A DNA stretch of 64,000 nucleotides. It comes from Angelobacter sp036557225 (GTDB lineage: Bacteria > Acidobacteriota > Terriglobia > Terriglobales > Acidobacteriaceae). The stretch is from positions 1 to 64,000 of the forward strand of contig DATBHX010000024.1 in NCBI GenBank assembly GCA_036557225.1. Reading direction: 5' to 3'. Shown piece after piece: positions 51,168-60,090 of this stretch. Every line of letters begins with the position of its first letter. Positions within the stretch are counted from its first letter, which is position 1. Made by a program: the position numbers and the translations under genes. The notes beneath the pieces were generated by a model. The model did not search any database. It was not told the origin of the DNA and saw nothing but the letters and a program-made list of their open reading frames with translations.

Positions 51168-51554
51168 TTACTCCTGGCTGATCTGCATGGTCTGGTCAAT
51201 GCTGATGGTCTTGGGCATGCCTGCGCTCTCTGAGCCGGTCCAGGTGGCCACGATGCGGAAGCCTGAATCGCTGACCTCAGCCGAATAGTTGTATGGGCCA
51301 CGATTGTTGCGCGCCATGGTGAGATCGCCGCCGGAACGCAACGCGTCAATCGATACATAACTGCCCTGCAGCGCTGCATGGCTGCGCTCTGCCTGGGCGA
51401 TGGCCAGCAGATCACTGCGCACGCCCATCAGGTCGACGGTCGCCGTTGGGCTGCTGGTTCCGGCCGTCATCACGCTCTGGGTCTGGCGCATGTAAATCCA
51501 GCCGCCGGCCGCAACCACGATGATCAAGGTAATAAAGCCAAAGGCGCGTCCCAT
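51168..51554 (-). CDS. Small membrane-anchored hypothetical protein, pilin-like C-terminus
   Basis: A 128-aa protein from the ATG at 51554. A single N-terminal hydrophobic segment (GRAFGFITLIIVVAAGGWIY) is followed by a globular domain with LLAIAQAERSHAALQGSYVSIDAL and NRGPYNYSAEVSDSGFRIVATW, a pattern seen in pseudopilin-like proteins. No prepilin cleavage site with Glu at +5 is clear. It ends 2 bases after the udgX stop on the other strand. Confidence 0.65.
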   Translation of the reverse strand: MGRAFGFITLIIVVAAGGWIYMRQTQSVMTAGTSSPTATVDLMGVRSDLLAIAQAERSHAALQGSYVSIDALRSGGDLTMARNNRGPYNYSAEVSDSGFRIVATWTGSESAGMPKTISIDQTMQISQE

Positions 51555-51620
51555 ACTGGCCTCCCTCTGGCGGGAATGATACCCTGCTGCTTTGCTTCGC
51601 CTCGCGGGAAATTCAATTCT

Positions 51621-52649
51621 TTGGCTGACGAAAGTCCAATTCGCGTAGCAGTCGTTGGTGTGGGCTCGTTCGGACGGAACCACGCCCGCGTTTACCAGGA
51701 ATTGAAAAAACAAGGCTGCGGCGTGGAACTTGCTGCCGTGGTTGACCAGGACACGGCGCAGGCCCAGGCTGTGGCCACGCAGTTTGGCTGCTCTGCATTC
51801 TCCACCGTGGAAGAGCTGTTTGGCCGCGTGGATGCTGCCTCGGTCGCGGTGCCAACGGTGCATCACCGGGCGATATCTGCAGCACTGATGGCTGCGGGTA
51901 TTGACGTCCTCATCGAAAAGCCTTTGGCATCAAACCTGGAAGAAGCCGATGAGTTGATCAGCCTGGCTGAAGCAAACCAGCGCCTCGTGCAGGTTGGTCA
52001 TCTGGAAAGATTCAACCCGGCGGTGAAGGCCACGCTTCCGCTGATCACGCGGCCGATGTTTTTTGAAGTGCACCGGCTGAGCGTTTTCAGCCCACGCAGC
52101 CTTGATGTGGACGTGGTGCTAGATCTGATGATCCACGACATTGACGTTGTATTGTCGTTCGTCAACTCACCGCTGCAGGGGTTGCACGCGGTAGGACTGC
52201 CGGTCGTCACCAACAAAGTGGACATCGCCAACGTGCGCATGGAATTTGAATCGGGTTGCGTAGCCAATCTCACAGCCAGCCGCATCAGCACGGAGCGTGT
52301 ACGTAAGCTGCGCTTCTTCCAGCCGAAAGAATATGTGTCCATCGACTACGGCCGGCAGGATGTTTTCCAGATCCGAGTAACCCAGGACGAAAAGCTTTCA
52401 TTGCATAGCCTGATGGCGTTTGCCGAAGCACCATCCAACCTGCCGATTCCCGGCGTGACTCTGAATCGTCCGCGTGTGGAAGCGGAAGAGCCTTTGCACG
52501 CAGAGTTGAAATCATTTGTGGAGGCGGTGCGCAAGCGGAGCCAGCCGGTGGTCACGCTGGAGGATGGAAGGCGCGCGCTCAGCGTTGCGTTGAACATACT
52601 CTCCGCGGTTGAAGAGCACACGCGCAGGGCCAAATTGCACTCGCTGTAA
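51621..52649 (+). CDS. Gfo/Idh/MocA-family dehydrogenase (GnnA-like)
   Basis: About 342 aa. VAVVGVGSFGRNHARVY is the Rossmann NAD-binding opening, IEKPLASNLEEA and VGHLERFNPAV follow, and LMIHDIDVVLSFVN is the substrate-side motif. The combination resembles GnnA, a UDP-GlcNAc 3-dehydrogenase acting in lipid A amino-sugar synthesis, but substrate is inferred. The start is either TTG 51621 or ATG 51576; family alignment favours the shorter form. The N-terminus is divergent from the small membrane protein. Confidence 0.9.
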   Translation: MADESPIRVAVVGVGSFGRNHARVYQELKKQGCGVELAAVVDQDTAQAQAVATQFGCSAFSTVEELFGRVDAASVAVPTVHHRAISAALMAAGIDVLIEKPLASNLEEADELISLAEANQRLVQVGHLERFNPAVKATLPLITRPMFFEVHRLSVFSPRSLDVDVVLDLMIHDIDVVLSFVNSPLQGLHAVGLPVVTNKVDIANVRMEFESGCVANLTASRISTERVRKLRFFQPKEYVSIDYGRQDVFQIRVTQDEKLSLHSLMAFAEAPSNLPIPGVTLNRPRVEAEEPLHAELKSFVEAVRKRSQPVVTLEDGRRALSVALNILSAVEEHTRRAKLHSL

Positions 52650-52837
52650 ATTCTTTGTAAACATGTATTAAGCCGGGAGAGCTGCTCCCTTGGTAATTCA
52701 GCAGTTTGCACTAGAGCCGCTGTTTTTTTCCTTCCTAGTACCCGCAAGAACATCTCAGAATAGTCATTCTAATGAGAGAATAGTAACTAACGGAACAACA
52801 GCGCCTCTTGCGAGGCTGGTGGTGTTTTATACCCGTA

Positions 52838-53860
52838 ATGGAAGCACAACGCGGCGCGGCGGAACAAAAAGGTAAACCGGCAAATCCAGAAACGCCAGAG
52901 CTGCATCTGCACCTGCTGGATGCTGATCTGGCCGAGGATGTCATCTCCACGTACCGCCGGCGCGAAGCTGCGTGGATGTCGCTGGTCTTTCATGGCGTGA
53001 TCATCTTGCTGCTTCTGTTCCTTCCCAAGTGGACGGGCCAGAGAGCCTACATTGTTCCGCTGCAAAAGACGGAAAACATTCCACTCATTTTGCCGGACGA
53101 TGTTTCCAAACCAAAAACACCGCCTAACACGAACAGAATTTCCGACAAGGACCGCCTGGCCAGCAGCAAGGACATTTCACCTGATAAGGCAACATTGCGC
53201 GACTTGCTGAATGCGACGCGCAAGCCCGGTACGCCCAAGCCGTCTGCCCCGGCGCCGCAACAGCAGGCAGCACAGCAGATGCAGGCGCCGCCAGAGCCGC
53301 CCGCGCCTGCGGCCACTCCGGCTCCGGCGCAACCGACCCAGCAAGCCCAGCTGGAAGCGCCGAAACCGAAGAAATCGCCGTTCGCCATCAGCTCGCCCGG
53401 GACCTCTACCAGCGATGCGATTCGCGCCGTCGCCAACGGTCATGCCTCCGGCATCGATTACGGCCCCAGCGGCGACTACGGCAAGATGCTCCATCCTGAT
53501 ACCAAGCGAACTGAAGGGATGGAGATCCTGAGCGACACGCTGGGAGTAGATTTTGGTCCGTACATGAAACGCTTGCACTACACTGTGCAGGACCACTGGG
53601 ACCCATTGATTCCCGAGTCGGCCCGGCCGCCGGTGATGAAAAAGGGTGTGGTGGTCATTCAGTTTCGTATTGAAAAGGACGGCAAGGTCACTGGCATGAA
53701 GCTGGTGGCAAGCTCCGGCGACGTGGCGCTGGACCGCGCGGCATGGGGTGCGATCACTGACGCAATTCCGCTGCCGCAACTACCGACACAATTCGCCGGC
53801 GAGTTTCTTGAGCTGCGCGCGATCTTCTTCTACAACCCTGACAAAGCCGACCTGAAGTAG
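52838..53860 (+). CDS. TonB/TolA-like energy-transducing protein
   Basis: A 340-aa protein from the ATG at 52838. One membrane segment (AAWMSLVFHGVIILLLLFLP) is followed by a long Pro/Ala/Gln-rich linker and a C-terminal TonB-like domain: KGVVVIQFRIEKDGKVTGMKLVASSGDVALDRAAWGAI. It would link inner-membrane energy to outer-membrane transporters or act as a TonB-family adaptor. No ExbB/ExbD genes are adjacent. Confidence 0.85.
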   Translation: MEAQRGAAEQKGKPANPETPELHLHLLDADLAEDVISTYRRREAAWMSLVFHGVIILLLLFLPKWTGQRAYIVPLQKTENIPLILPDDVSKPKTPPNTNRISDKDRLASSKDISPDKATLRDLLNATRKPGTPKPSAPAPQQQAAQQMQAPPEPPAPAATPAPAQPTQQAQLEAPKPKKSPFAISSPGTSTSDAIRAVANGHASGIDYGPSGDYGKMLHPDTKRTEGMEILSDTLGVDFGPYMKRLHYTVQDHWDPLIPESARPPVMKKGVVVIQFRIEKDGKVTGMKLVASSGDVALDRAAWGAITDAIPLPQLPTQFAGEFLELRAIFFYNPDKADLK

Positions 53861-53869
53861 TCTACAGCG

Positions 53870-54751
53870 CTAACGTCCCTGCTGGATCATCTTGATCAAC
53901 GTCCGTTGCGCGAATGGCATATAGATGAGCGCGGCGCAGGCCGCGAGGGCAAAGCCAAAACCGATCCGGTCCTGGATCAACAGGGGCGACATGGCCCAGA
54001 TCATGTCCAGCACAAAGAGTGCAGGCGTAAGGATGCGGAACTTCGCGCCGAGCAGGTGATAGTCCATGGCAGTGGCGGAGATCAGATAGAGCCGCACAGC
54101 CAACCCTACAAGCGCTGTAGCCATGTAGATAGTGAAGGCGGTCGCGCCGGCGCGTCCCCAGGCAATATAGGAAGCACGATAGGTGTTCTCCCAGCGGAAC
54201 AGCGCCGAGAGATAAAAGATCAGGTACATGATCTGCGTGAGGATGAACAAGAGCCGGGCTGTGCCGCGATTGGTGCGGGGGAGCGTGTCCGAAGCAGTTT
54301 GAGCGCTGGACGGTGCAGCTGCCGCCGGATCAGCGAGTGGCTGGGGTTGTGGCTCCGACTTGAATGGTTGTGGCTGAGCTGGGCGTACGACTTCGGGCGT
54401 TGGTTCTGGTATTACTTGCGGACTGACTAAAAACCTATAGCCACGTTTGGCGATGGTCTCAATATATTTCGGCGAGCTGGCTGAGTCGCCCAGCACATCA
54501 CGCAGCTTGACCATGGCGGTGTTCAGGCCGTGGTCGAAGTCAACGAAGGTGTCCTGCGGCCACAGGCGTTGTCGCAACTCTTCCCGCGTGACTACTTCCT
54601 TGGGACGCTCCAGCAGAGCCACCAGCACCTGGAATGGCTGCATCTGCAATTTCACACGCGATCCGTTGCGAAGCAGTTCGGCGGCGCGAAGGTCGGCTTC
54701 AAAATCGTCGAATTTATATCTGGCCACGGCCACAGTCAGGCACCCGGGCAA
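53870..54751 (-). CDS. CadC-like winged-helix regulator with membrane domain
   Basis: About 293 aa. An N-terminal OmpR-type winged helix (YKFDDFEADLRAAELLRNGSRVKLQMQPFQVLVALLERPKEVVTREELRQRLWPQ, then DFDHGLNTAMVKLRDVLGD, YIETIAKRGYRFL) is typical of the large Acidobacteriota family. A Pro-rich linker and four membrane segments follow, with no sensory periplasmic domain. Such proteins activate genes directly from the membrane. The start may be TTG 54751 or one of two in-frame GTGs just downstream. Confidence 0.85.
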   Translation of the reverse strand: MPGCLTVAVARYKFDDFEADLRAAELLRNGSRVKLQMQPFQVLVALLERPKEVVTREELRQRLWPQDTFVDFDHGLNTAMVKLRDVLGDSASSPKYIETIAKRGYRFLVSPQVIPEPTPEVVRPAQPQPFKSEPQPQPLADPAAAAPSSAQTASDTLPRTNRGTARLLFILTQIMYLIFYLSALFRWENTYRASYIAWGRAGATAFTIYMATALVGLAVRLYLISATAMDYHLLGAKFRILTPALFVLDMIWAMSPLLIQDRIGFGFALAACAALIYMPFAQRTLIKMIQQGR

Positions 54752-54829
54752 GAGTTTAGCATCCTCAGTTGAGTCAAAACTGTGTTCGGCTACCTAAGAA
54801 GTAGCAGGCCACTGGTTACAATGTGAGCC

Positions 54830-54925
54830 ATGGACGCGCAACGTCAGCAGGCCCTCGGTCTGGCCTTGCTGGCCCTGCTTATATTGCTTCTGGTGTTTCT
54901 ACGACGCCTGTGGAGCGGCGGATGA
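54830..54925 (+). CDS. 31-aa single-TM microprotein upstream of miaA
   Basis: ATG at 54830 opens a 31-codon frame encoding a polar start, a Leu-rich membrane segment (ALGLALLALLILLLVFL) and the basic end RRLWSGG. Its stop codon overlaps the miaA start (ATGA), which is the usual sign of translational coupling. It is too short for standard ORF lists. No family recognised. Confidence 0.55.
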   Translation: MDAQRQQALGLALLALLILLLVFLRRLWSGG

Positions 54926-55872
54926 ACGAGCCTTTGCTGGTGGTAATCCTCGGGCCCACGGCGAGCGGTAAGACCGGACTCTCGCTGCGGCTGGCTGAGC
55001 GATTTCGGGGAGAGATCGTCAGCTGCGACTCGGTTGCTGTCTATCGCGAATTTGAAATCGGGACAGCCAAGCCGTCGCGGGAAGAACGGGCGCGCGTACC
55101 CCACCACTTGATTGACATGGCCGGTCCGAATGACCTTGTAACCGCCGGCGACTATTCACGCCTGGCCAGACAAGCCATTCGAGAGATCAGTGCGCGCGGA
55201 CGGCTGCCCATTGTGGTGGGCGGCACCGGGCTCTACCTGCGCGCATTGCTGGAAGGACTTTTTGCCGGGCCGCCGCGATCGGAAGAGTTACGGGCGCGGT
55301 TGCGGGCGCGCGCGGAAGAGCGTGGCCCGCAGTATCTACATAAACTTCTCCGTCGTGTTGATTTCAAAGCAGCGCAGTCGATCCACGCCAATGACGTCGC
55401 CAAGGTGATTCGCGCCCTTGAGGTTGGCATCACGGCGCACGCACCTATGACTGAGATGTGGGGTGAAGGCCGCGAGCCGCTGCGCGGCTTTCGCATTCTG
55501 CGCATCGGCCTGAACCCCGACCGCGAAGCGCTCTATGCTCGCATTAACGCCCGCGCGAAGGCGATGTTTTCCGCTGGGTTGGTCGATGAAACGAGATCTT
55601 TGCTGGAGCGTTATCCGGCTGCGCGCCCGCTTACCTCGCTGGGCTACAAACAGGCGGCGCAGCATCTGCGCGGTGAGTTGACGCTGGAAGAGGCAATCGC
55701 GGCGGCGCAGCAGGGGCATCGCAATTACGCCAAGCGGCAGATGACCTGGTTTCGCCGCGAGCCGCAGGTGGAATGGTTCGCCGGATTTGGCTCAGATCCG
55801 GAGATCCAGCGAGCGGTGGAAGAGTGGATTGAAGCGGCAGTTGCGGCGCAATCTCTGCCGCTAGACGGATGA
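54922..55872 (+). CDS. miaA: tRNA dimethylallyltransferase
   Basis: A 316-aa enzyme adding the dimethylallyl group to A37 of tRNAs reading UNN codons. The start at 54922 has GGAG 6 bases upstream and gives VVILGPTASGKTGLSLRLAERF (P-loop). SCDSVAVYREFEIGTAKPS, HHLIDM, VGGTGLYLRALLEGL and the C-terminal ITLIGYKQ-like region (LTSLGYKQAAQHL, NYAKRQMTWFRRE) are conserved. It overlaps a 31-aa membrane microprotein. Confidence 0.96.
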   Translation: MNEPLLVVILGPTASGKTGLSLRLAERFRGEIVSCDSVAVYREFEIGTAKPSREERARVPHHLIDMAGPNDLVTAGDYSRLARQAIREISARGRLPIVVGGTGLYLRALLEGLFAGPPRSEELRARLRARAEERGPQYLHKLLRRVDFKAAQSIHANDVAKVIRALEVGITAHAPMTEMWGEGREPLRGFRILRIGLNPDREALYARINARAKAMFSAGLVDETRSLLERYPAARPLTSLGYKQAAQHLRGELTLEEAIAAAQQGHRNYAKRQMTWFRREPQVEWFAGFGSDPEIQRAVEEWIEAAVAAQSLPLDG

Positions 55873-55885
55873 GGTCACCTTCGCT

Positions 55886-56800
55886 TCAATACAAGTTGAA
55901 GCTCACTTCAATGTTTATTAAAACTCGAACCGGCTGGCCATTGCGTGTGGCCGGGCTAAAGCGCCAAGTCTTGACTCCGTCGGCGGCTTGGTCATCCAAA
56001 CCAAGCCCCAAGGGCCTGACGATGTTCACATCGGTAACAGTGCCGTCTTTATCCACCACGATAGAGAGCACAACAACACCTTGATATTTTTCATAGCGCG
56101 CGGCGTCGGAAAAAGTTGGCTCCGGGGTCGACCTGGGTTTCGGAGCCTTCACCGCATCTCCGACTTTGAAAACGCTGTCAGGGTTCCCGGCGCCAGCGGA
56201 TACGGTTTTGGCGCTTGCAGCCTGTGGATTGCTTGCCTGGCTTGAGTTCCCATCGGTGTAGAGCAGTGCACCTTTTGCGGGATCGAAATCGAGATGGTCG
56301 GCAATATACGAACGCCAGAACTCGGGTACGGAATTCAGCAAGTCCTGTTTGTTGAGGGCGAAAACTTTGCTCAAAGCTGCCTGGACCTGTTCAGCGGAGT
56401 TGAGCGGCTGATCGAGCATGATTTCAACTTCGACGCCAGGCTTGCAGGGCGGATTTCTCCGATCCTTCAGCAGAGTGAATAGGTACGGTAGAGGCCGCAT
56501 GGAAGTGAAACCGAAGAATACTCGCTGGCCCTGTAGGCGCAGTCGGTCTGGTTTTAGCTGCACCTTTTCCACGCGGATGGCCCCATAAATGGTCCAGGGG
56601 CCGGGGGAACTGCTTTTGATTGGGCTGCCGTCCGCAGCAAAGTGGAGTGATTCCGCGCCCAGAGGGTGGAGCAGAATCAGTGTCTTGTCTTTGAACTGAT
56701 TGTTGATCGCGCTTTCCAGTTCATCGCCAGGCAAAGCCAGCAATGGAGCCCAGACGGTCGAAATAAGAATGAGCAATAGTGAGAACGTGCGGAGTTTCAT
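55886..56800 (-). CDS. Secreted protein with C-terminal TonB domain
   Basis: About 304 aa from the ATG at 56800 (an in-frame GTG lies at 56812). A signal peptide (RTFSLLLILISTVWAPLLAL) precedes a unique domain of ~190 residues and a C-terminal TonB-like domain: YEKYQGVVVLSIVVDKDGTVTDVNIVRPLGLGLDDQAADGVKTWRFSPATRNGQPV. It lacks the N-terminal membrane helix plus proline linker of true TonB, so it may be exported and use the domain for binding, a layout common in Acidobacteriota. Confidence 0.85.
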   Translation of the reverse strand: MKLRTFSLLLILISTVWAPLLALPGDELESAINNQFKDKTLILLHPLGAESLHFAADGSPIKSSSPGPWTIYGAIRVEKVQLKPDRLRLQGQRVFFGFTSMRPLPYLFTLLKDRRNPPCKPGVEVEIMLDQPLNSAEQVQAALSKVFALNKQDLLNSVPEFWRSYIADHLDFDPAKGALLYTDGNSSQASNPQAASAKTVSAGAGNPDSVFKVGDAVKAPKPRSTPEPTFSDAARYEKYQGVVVLSIVVDKDGTVTDVNIVRPLGLGLDDQAADGVKTWRFSPATRNGQPVRVLINIEVSFNLY

Positions 56801-57107
56801 GGTTTTTCGCACAAGAGTCTACCTTGGGATTGGAGCAAGGCCCAAGCACAAAGCTACGAATCGTAGGACTTTGGGGCCGAGCAGCGGCTGCCCGGCCATT
56901 GGTAGTTTGGCGATTGAGTGCTGTTTACCTGCTGGTGGCGGCAACGGGCATTGACCGGCTGCGGCGTTGACACAATTGCGGTAAGTTGAGTATCCTTAGA
57001 ACTCACTGCTCTGCAGTTGGCCCGCCTTGTGTCTTCCATTCAGGGAAGGTTGTAAGTGGCGTCATCGAGCGGTCTTTCTTAGTGCTTTTATTCTCAGGAG
57101 TTTGGAA
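56801..57107. other. Divergent intergenic region upstream of rplM
   Basis: A 307-base gap between a minus-strand TonB-domain gene and the ribosomal protein genes. It holds a strong promoter candidate (56967-56996) and a ~110-base leader before rplM. No ORF is convincing. The leader may bind a ribosomal protein for autogenous control, but no known L13-leader structure could be confirmed by eye. Confidence 0.55.
56967..56996 (+). promoter_or_regulatory. Sigma70-type promoter candidate for rplM-rpsI
   Basis: TTGACA (56967-56972) and TATCCT (56991-56996) are spaced by 18 bases. The consensus -35 and good -10 fit a strongly expressed ribosomal operon. The start codon is ~110 bases downstream. Confidence 0.6.
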
Positions 57108-57554
57108 ATGGTAACCCGTTTTCCAGGCGGGCAGGAAATTGCGCGCAAGTGGTTTGTGGTGGATGCCGAGGGGCAGACGCTGGGGCGGCTGGCTACCCGT
57201 GTAGCGAGTATTCTCGCGGGTAAAGAGAGCCCCAAGTACACGCCGTTCATCGACGTGGGTGATCACGTCATCGTGATCAACGCGGAGAAGATTCGCGTGA
57301 CTGGCATGAAAACCGAGCAGAAAATTTACCGGCATTACACCGGCTTTCCCGGCGGTCTGCGCGAAGAACAGTTCCGCAAGCTGTTTGACCGGCGTCCGGA
57401 CCGCGTGGTCCAGGAGGCGATTCTGGGCATGCTGCCCAAGAACAAGCTGGGGCGGGCCATGGGTAAGAAGCTGAAGGTTTACGTCGGCGACAAGCATGAG
57501 CATCAGGCGCAGAAACCGCAGGCGCTTGAGCTGGCCGGCCGCAGGCAGGCTTAA
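57108..57554 (+). CDS. rplM: 50S ribosomal protein L13
   Basis: 148 aa. KWFVVDAEGQTLGRLATRVASILAGKESPKYTP and VINAEKIRVTGMKTEQKIYRHYTGFPGGL are signature L13 sequences. AGGAG lies 7 bases before the ATG at 57108; the open frame upstream is not part of the family. It is followed 24 bases later by rpsI, the usual pair. Confidence 0.98.
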   Translation: MVTRFPGGQEIARKWFVVDAEGQTLGRLATRVASILAGKESPKYTPFIDVGDHVIVINAEKIRVTGMKTEQKIYRHYTGFPGGLREEQFRKLFDRRPDRVVQEAILGMLPKNKLGRAMGKKLKVYVGDKHEHQAQKPQALELAGRRQA

Positions 57555-57578
57555 AATATTTAGTAGAGTTGAGGACAG

Positions 57579-57974
57579 ATGGCTGAACAAGTTCAGTATT
57601 ACGGCACCGGGCGCCGCAAGTCGAGCGTGGCCCGGGTGTTCCTGCGTCCGGGCAGCGGCAAGTTCGCGGTCAACGATCGCGAATTTGACAAGTATTTCCC
57701 GACCGATGCGCAACGTGTGGAGGTGAAGCAGCCTCTGGTCCTGACCGAGACCACTTCCACGTTCGATATCACCGCCAATGTTTCCGGCGGCGGCATCAAC
57801 GGCCAGGCCGGCGCATTGCGGCTGGGCATTTCCCGCGCGCTGCTGGAGTTCAACGTTGAATTGCGCAAGAAGCTCAAGGTGGAAGGCTTCCTTTCCCGCG
57901 ATGCTCGCGGCAAAGAGCGCAAGAAGTATGGACAGAAAGGCGCTCGCAAGAGATTTCAATTTAGCAAGCGCTAA
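57579..57974 (+). CDS. rpsI: 30S ribosomal protein S9
   Basis: 131 aa. YYGTGRRKSSVARVFLRPG at the N-terminus and KKYGQKGARKRFQFSKR at the C-terminus, whose basic tail reaches the ribosomal P site, are diagnostic. GGxNGQAGALRLGISRALLE is the central motif. It is co-transcribed with rplM and followed by a terminator. Confidence 0.98.
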   Translation: MAEQVQYYGTGRRKSSVARVFLRPGSGKFAVNDREFDKYFPTDAQRVEVKQPLVLTETTSTFDITANVSGGGINGQAGALRLGISRALLEFNVELRKKLKVEGFLSRDARGKERKKYGQKGARKRFQFSKR

Positions 57975-57985
57975 GTTTTCTTGCG

Positions 57986-58013
57986 GGACGGCATTGGCCG
58001 TCCTGTTGTTTTT
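57986..58013 (+). terminator. Intrinsic terminator after rpsI
   Basis: GGACGGC ATTG GCCGTCC forms a 7-bp GC-rich stem with a tetraloop, followed by TGTTGTTTTT. It lies 11 bases after the rpsI stop codon and separates rplM-rpsI from rpsB-tsf. Confidence 0.75.
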
Positions 58014-58188
58014 GCTGAAGACGAGATTTCAATTTTGCTCGTCCGCCATGGGGTCCCGAGGGCGGAATTGAGCGGTTGATCAACCGGGACCAAAAAATCT
58101 TCCCTCCCGCACCCACGGGAGCGGAGCAGGGAATCAATCCCGAGCGTGCAAGAAAGACGCGGAGGATGCAATCCAATAAGGAGGTATT

Positions 58189-59085
58189 TTGGCTAACATC
58201 ACCATGAAGGAGCTGCTTGAAGCGGGTGTCCACTTTGGCCACCAGACCAAGCGCTGGAACCCCAGGATGAAGGAATACATCTTCGGGGAACGGAACGGTA
58301 TTTACATCATCGACCTGCAGAAGACGCTCAAGATGTTCAAAGACGCGAGCAAGTTCGTGCAGGACGCGGCCGCGGAGGGCAGAACAGTCCTCTTTGTCGG
58401 CACCAAACGGCAGGCCCAGGATGCAATCGCTGAAGAAGCCGGACGCTGCGGCATGTTCTATGTGAACAACCGCTGGCTGGGCGGATTGCTCACCAACTGG
58501 GTGACCGTACAAAAATCTGTGAAGCGGCTCAAAGACCTTGATGACATGGCCACCGACGGCCGTTACGAGCTGCTGCCCAAGAAAGAAGTCATCAAGCTGG
58601 AGCGGGAGCGCAAGCATCTGCAGGCCAATCTGGCGGGTATCAAGAGCATGAACCGTTTGCCCGATATCGTCTTCGTGATCGACTCCAATAAGGAAGCCAT
58701 TGCGGTGAAGGAAGCCCGCAAGCTGGGTATTCCTGTGGTCGCCGTGGTTGATACCAACTGCGATCCCACGGAAGTCGACTGGGTGATCCCGGGCAATGAC
58801 GACGCGCTGCGCGCGATCCGGTTGTTTGCTTCGAAGATTGCGGACTCCATAGCGGAAGGCGTACAAGCCGCCACGGACAAGCAGGGCGCAGAGATCGCCG
58901 GTGCTGTGGCCGTGGGCGATACACAGCCTGCCGCCGAACCTGTCCAGGCTGCTCGCACCTCCGCCGATCAGGCTGAGGAAGACGAGCTGAACATGGAAGA
59001 GGTCCTGGGCGGACGGGTAAGGAAGTCGCCGGAGTCGGAAGGCACGACTGATGTGCCCGACACGGAAGTGGCGAAGACACACTAG
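58189..59085 (+). CDS. rpsB: 30S ribosomal protein S2 (TTG start)
   Basis: 298 aa. The start is TTG, fixed by AAGGAGGT directly upstream (58178-58185) and by ANITMKELLEAGVHFGHQTKRWNP, where the family begins. Other motifs: FVGTKRQAQDAI, NNRWLGGLLTNW and PTEVDWVIPGNDDA. After about residue 235 there is an acidic C-terminal extension not needed for the core. It is followed 175 bases later by tsf, the usual pair. A TTG start in such a strongly expressed gene is unusual and may limit expression. Confidence 0.98.
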   Translation: MANITMKELLEAGVHFGHQTKRWNPRMKEYIFGERNGIYIIDLQKTLKMFKDASKFVQDAAAEGRTVLFVGTKRQAQDAIAEEAGRCGMFYVNNRWLGGLLTNWVTVQKSVKRLKDLDDMATDGRYELLPKKEVIKLERERKHLQANLAGIKSMNRLPDIVFVIDSNKEAIAVKEARKLGIPVVAVVDTNCDPTEVDWVIPGNDDALRAIRLFASKIADSIAEGVQAATDKQGAEIAGAVAVGDTQPAAEPVQAARTSADQAEEDELNMEEVLGGRVRKSPESEGTTDVPDTEVAKTH

Positions 59086-59260
59086 AGCCCATCGCCAGAA
59101 CTGCCAAAATTGGCAATGGCAGGAAATTAAGCCCCAGCTGTGCACAAAAACGTAGCGCAGTAAGCGGAAAATCTTGATTGAGGATTGGCCCGCGTCAGGC
59201 GATGAGCCACGCGGGTCAAAATGTTATCGGGACCAAAGCATTTATAGAAGGAAACAGGAA

Positions 59261-59920
59261 ATGAGTACAGGCACAATGAATATCTCGGCAGCGCAGGTGA
59301 AAGAGCTTCGCGAGCGCAGCGGCGCTCCCATGATGGATTGCAAGAACGCCCTCAGCGAATCCAAAGGTGATGTTGAAGCCGCATTGGTATGGCTGCGCAA
59401 AAAGGGCATTGCCACGGCGGCAAAAAAGGCGGCGCGTGTGACCAGTGAAGGATCGGTGGCCAGCTACATTCATGCCGGCGGCAAGATCGGCGTGCTGGTG
59501 GAGATCAACTGCGAAAGCGACTTCGTAGCCCGCACCGACGATTTCAAAGACCTGATCAAGGACATCGCGATGCACATCGCCGCGGCTGACCCCAAGTTTG
59601 TCCGCAAGGAAGATGTCACGCCTGAAGCCTACGAGAAGGAAAAAGAAATCTACCGCGCGCAGGCAGCCTCGACCGGCAAGCCTCCGGCTGTGGTGGAGAA
59701 GATCGTGGAAGGCAAGATGTCAAAGTTCTACGAAGAAGTCTGCCTGCTGGACCAGCCCTTCGTGAAAGAGCCGGGCATCACCATCCACCAGTTGATCGCC
59801 GGCAAGATCGGCAAGCTGGGTGAAAACATCTCCGTACGGCGCTTTGCCCGCTTCAAAGTCGGGGACGTGGGTGAGACGGTCGCTATCAGCAATCCGCAGC
59901 AGGAAGCGAAGGCGGAGTAA
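59261..59920 (+). CDS. tsf: Elongation factor Ts
   Basis: 219 aa from the ATG at 59261 with AGGAA just upstream. VKELRERSGAPMMDCKNALSESKGDVEAALVWLRKKG is the N-terminal UBA-like region; INCESDFVARTDDF is the core motif that releases GDP from EF-Tu. The protein is shorter than the E. coli form (283 aa), which is common outside proteobacteria. It is followed by a strong terminator. Confidence 0.97.
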   Translation: MSTGTMNISAAQVKELRERSGAPMMDCKNALSESKGDVEAALVWLRKKGIATAAKKAARVTSEGSVASYIHAGGKIGVLVEINCESDFVARTDDFKDLIKDIAMHIAAADPKFVRKEDVTPEAYEKEKEIYRAQAASTGKPPAVVEKIVEGKMSKFYEEVCLLDQPFVKEPGITIHQLIAGKIGKLGENISVRRFARFKVGDVGETVAISNPQQEAKAE

Positions 59921-59948
59921 GGCAGCTTTTAGTAGTTAGTTCTTAGGC

Positions 59949-59987
59949 AAGGCGACAACTGACATGGTTGTCGCCTTTGTTTTTTTG
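59949..59987 (+). terminator. Intrinsic terminator after tsf
   Basis: AAGGCGACAAC TGACATG GTTGTCGCCTT forms an 11-bp perfect stem with a 7-nt loop followed by a long T-run. It lies about 30 bases after the tsf stop codon. Confidence 0.92.
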
Positions 59988-60090
59988 TCTCATTTGCGAG
60001 GAGGAGGGCATCGTAACGATAGTGATCCCTCGCTATGCTCGGGATTTTAGAGAAGGTGATCCTCCGTTAAACTCGAGATAAAATGTTTAT

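Noticed and set aside
57003..57959. 318-codon open frame on the minus strand
   Set aside because: Antisense to rplM and rpsI.
57961..59145. 394-codon open frame on the minus strand
   Set aside because: Antisense to rpsB, whose identity is certain; no independent support.
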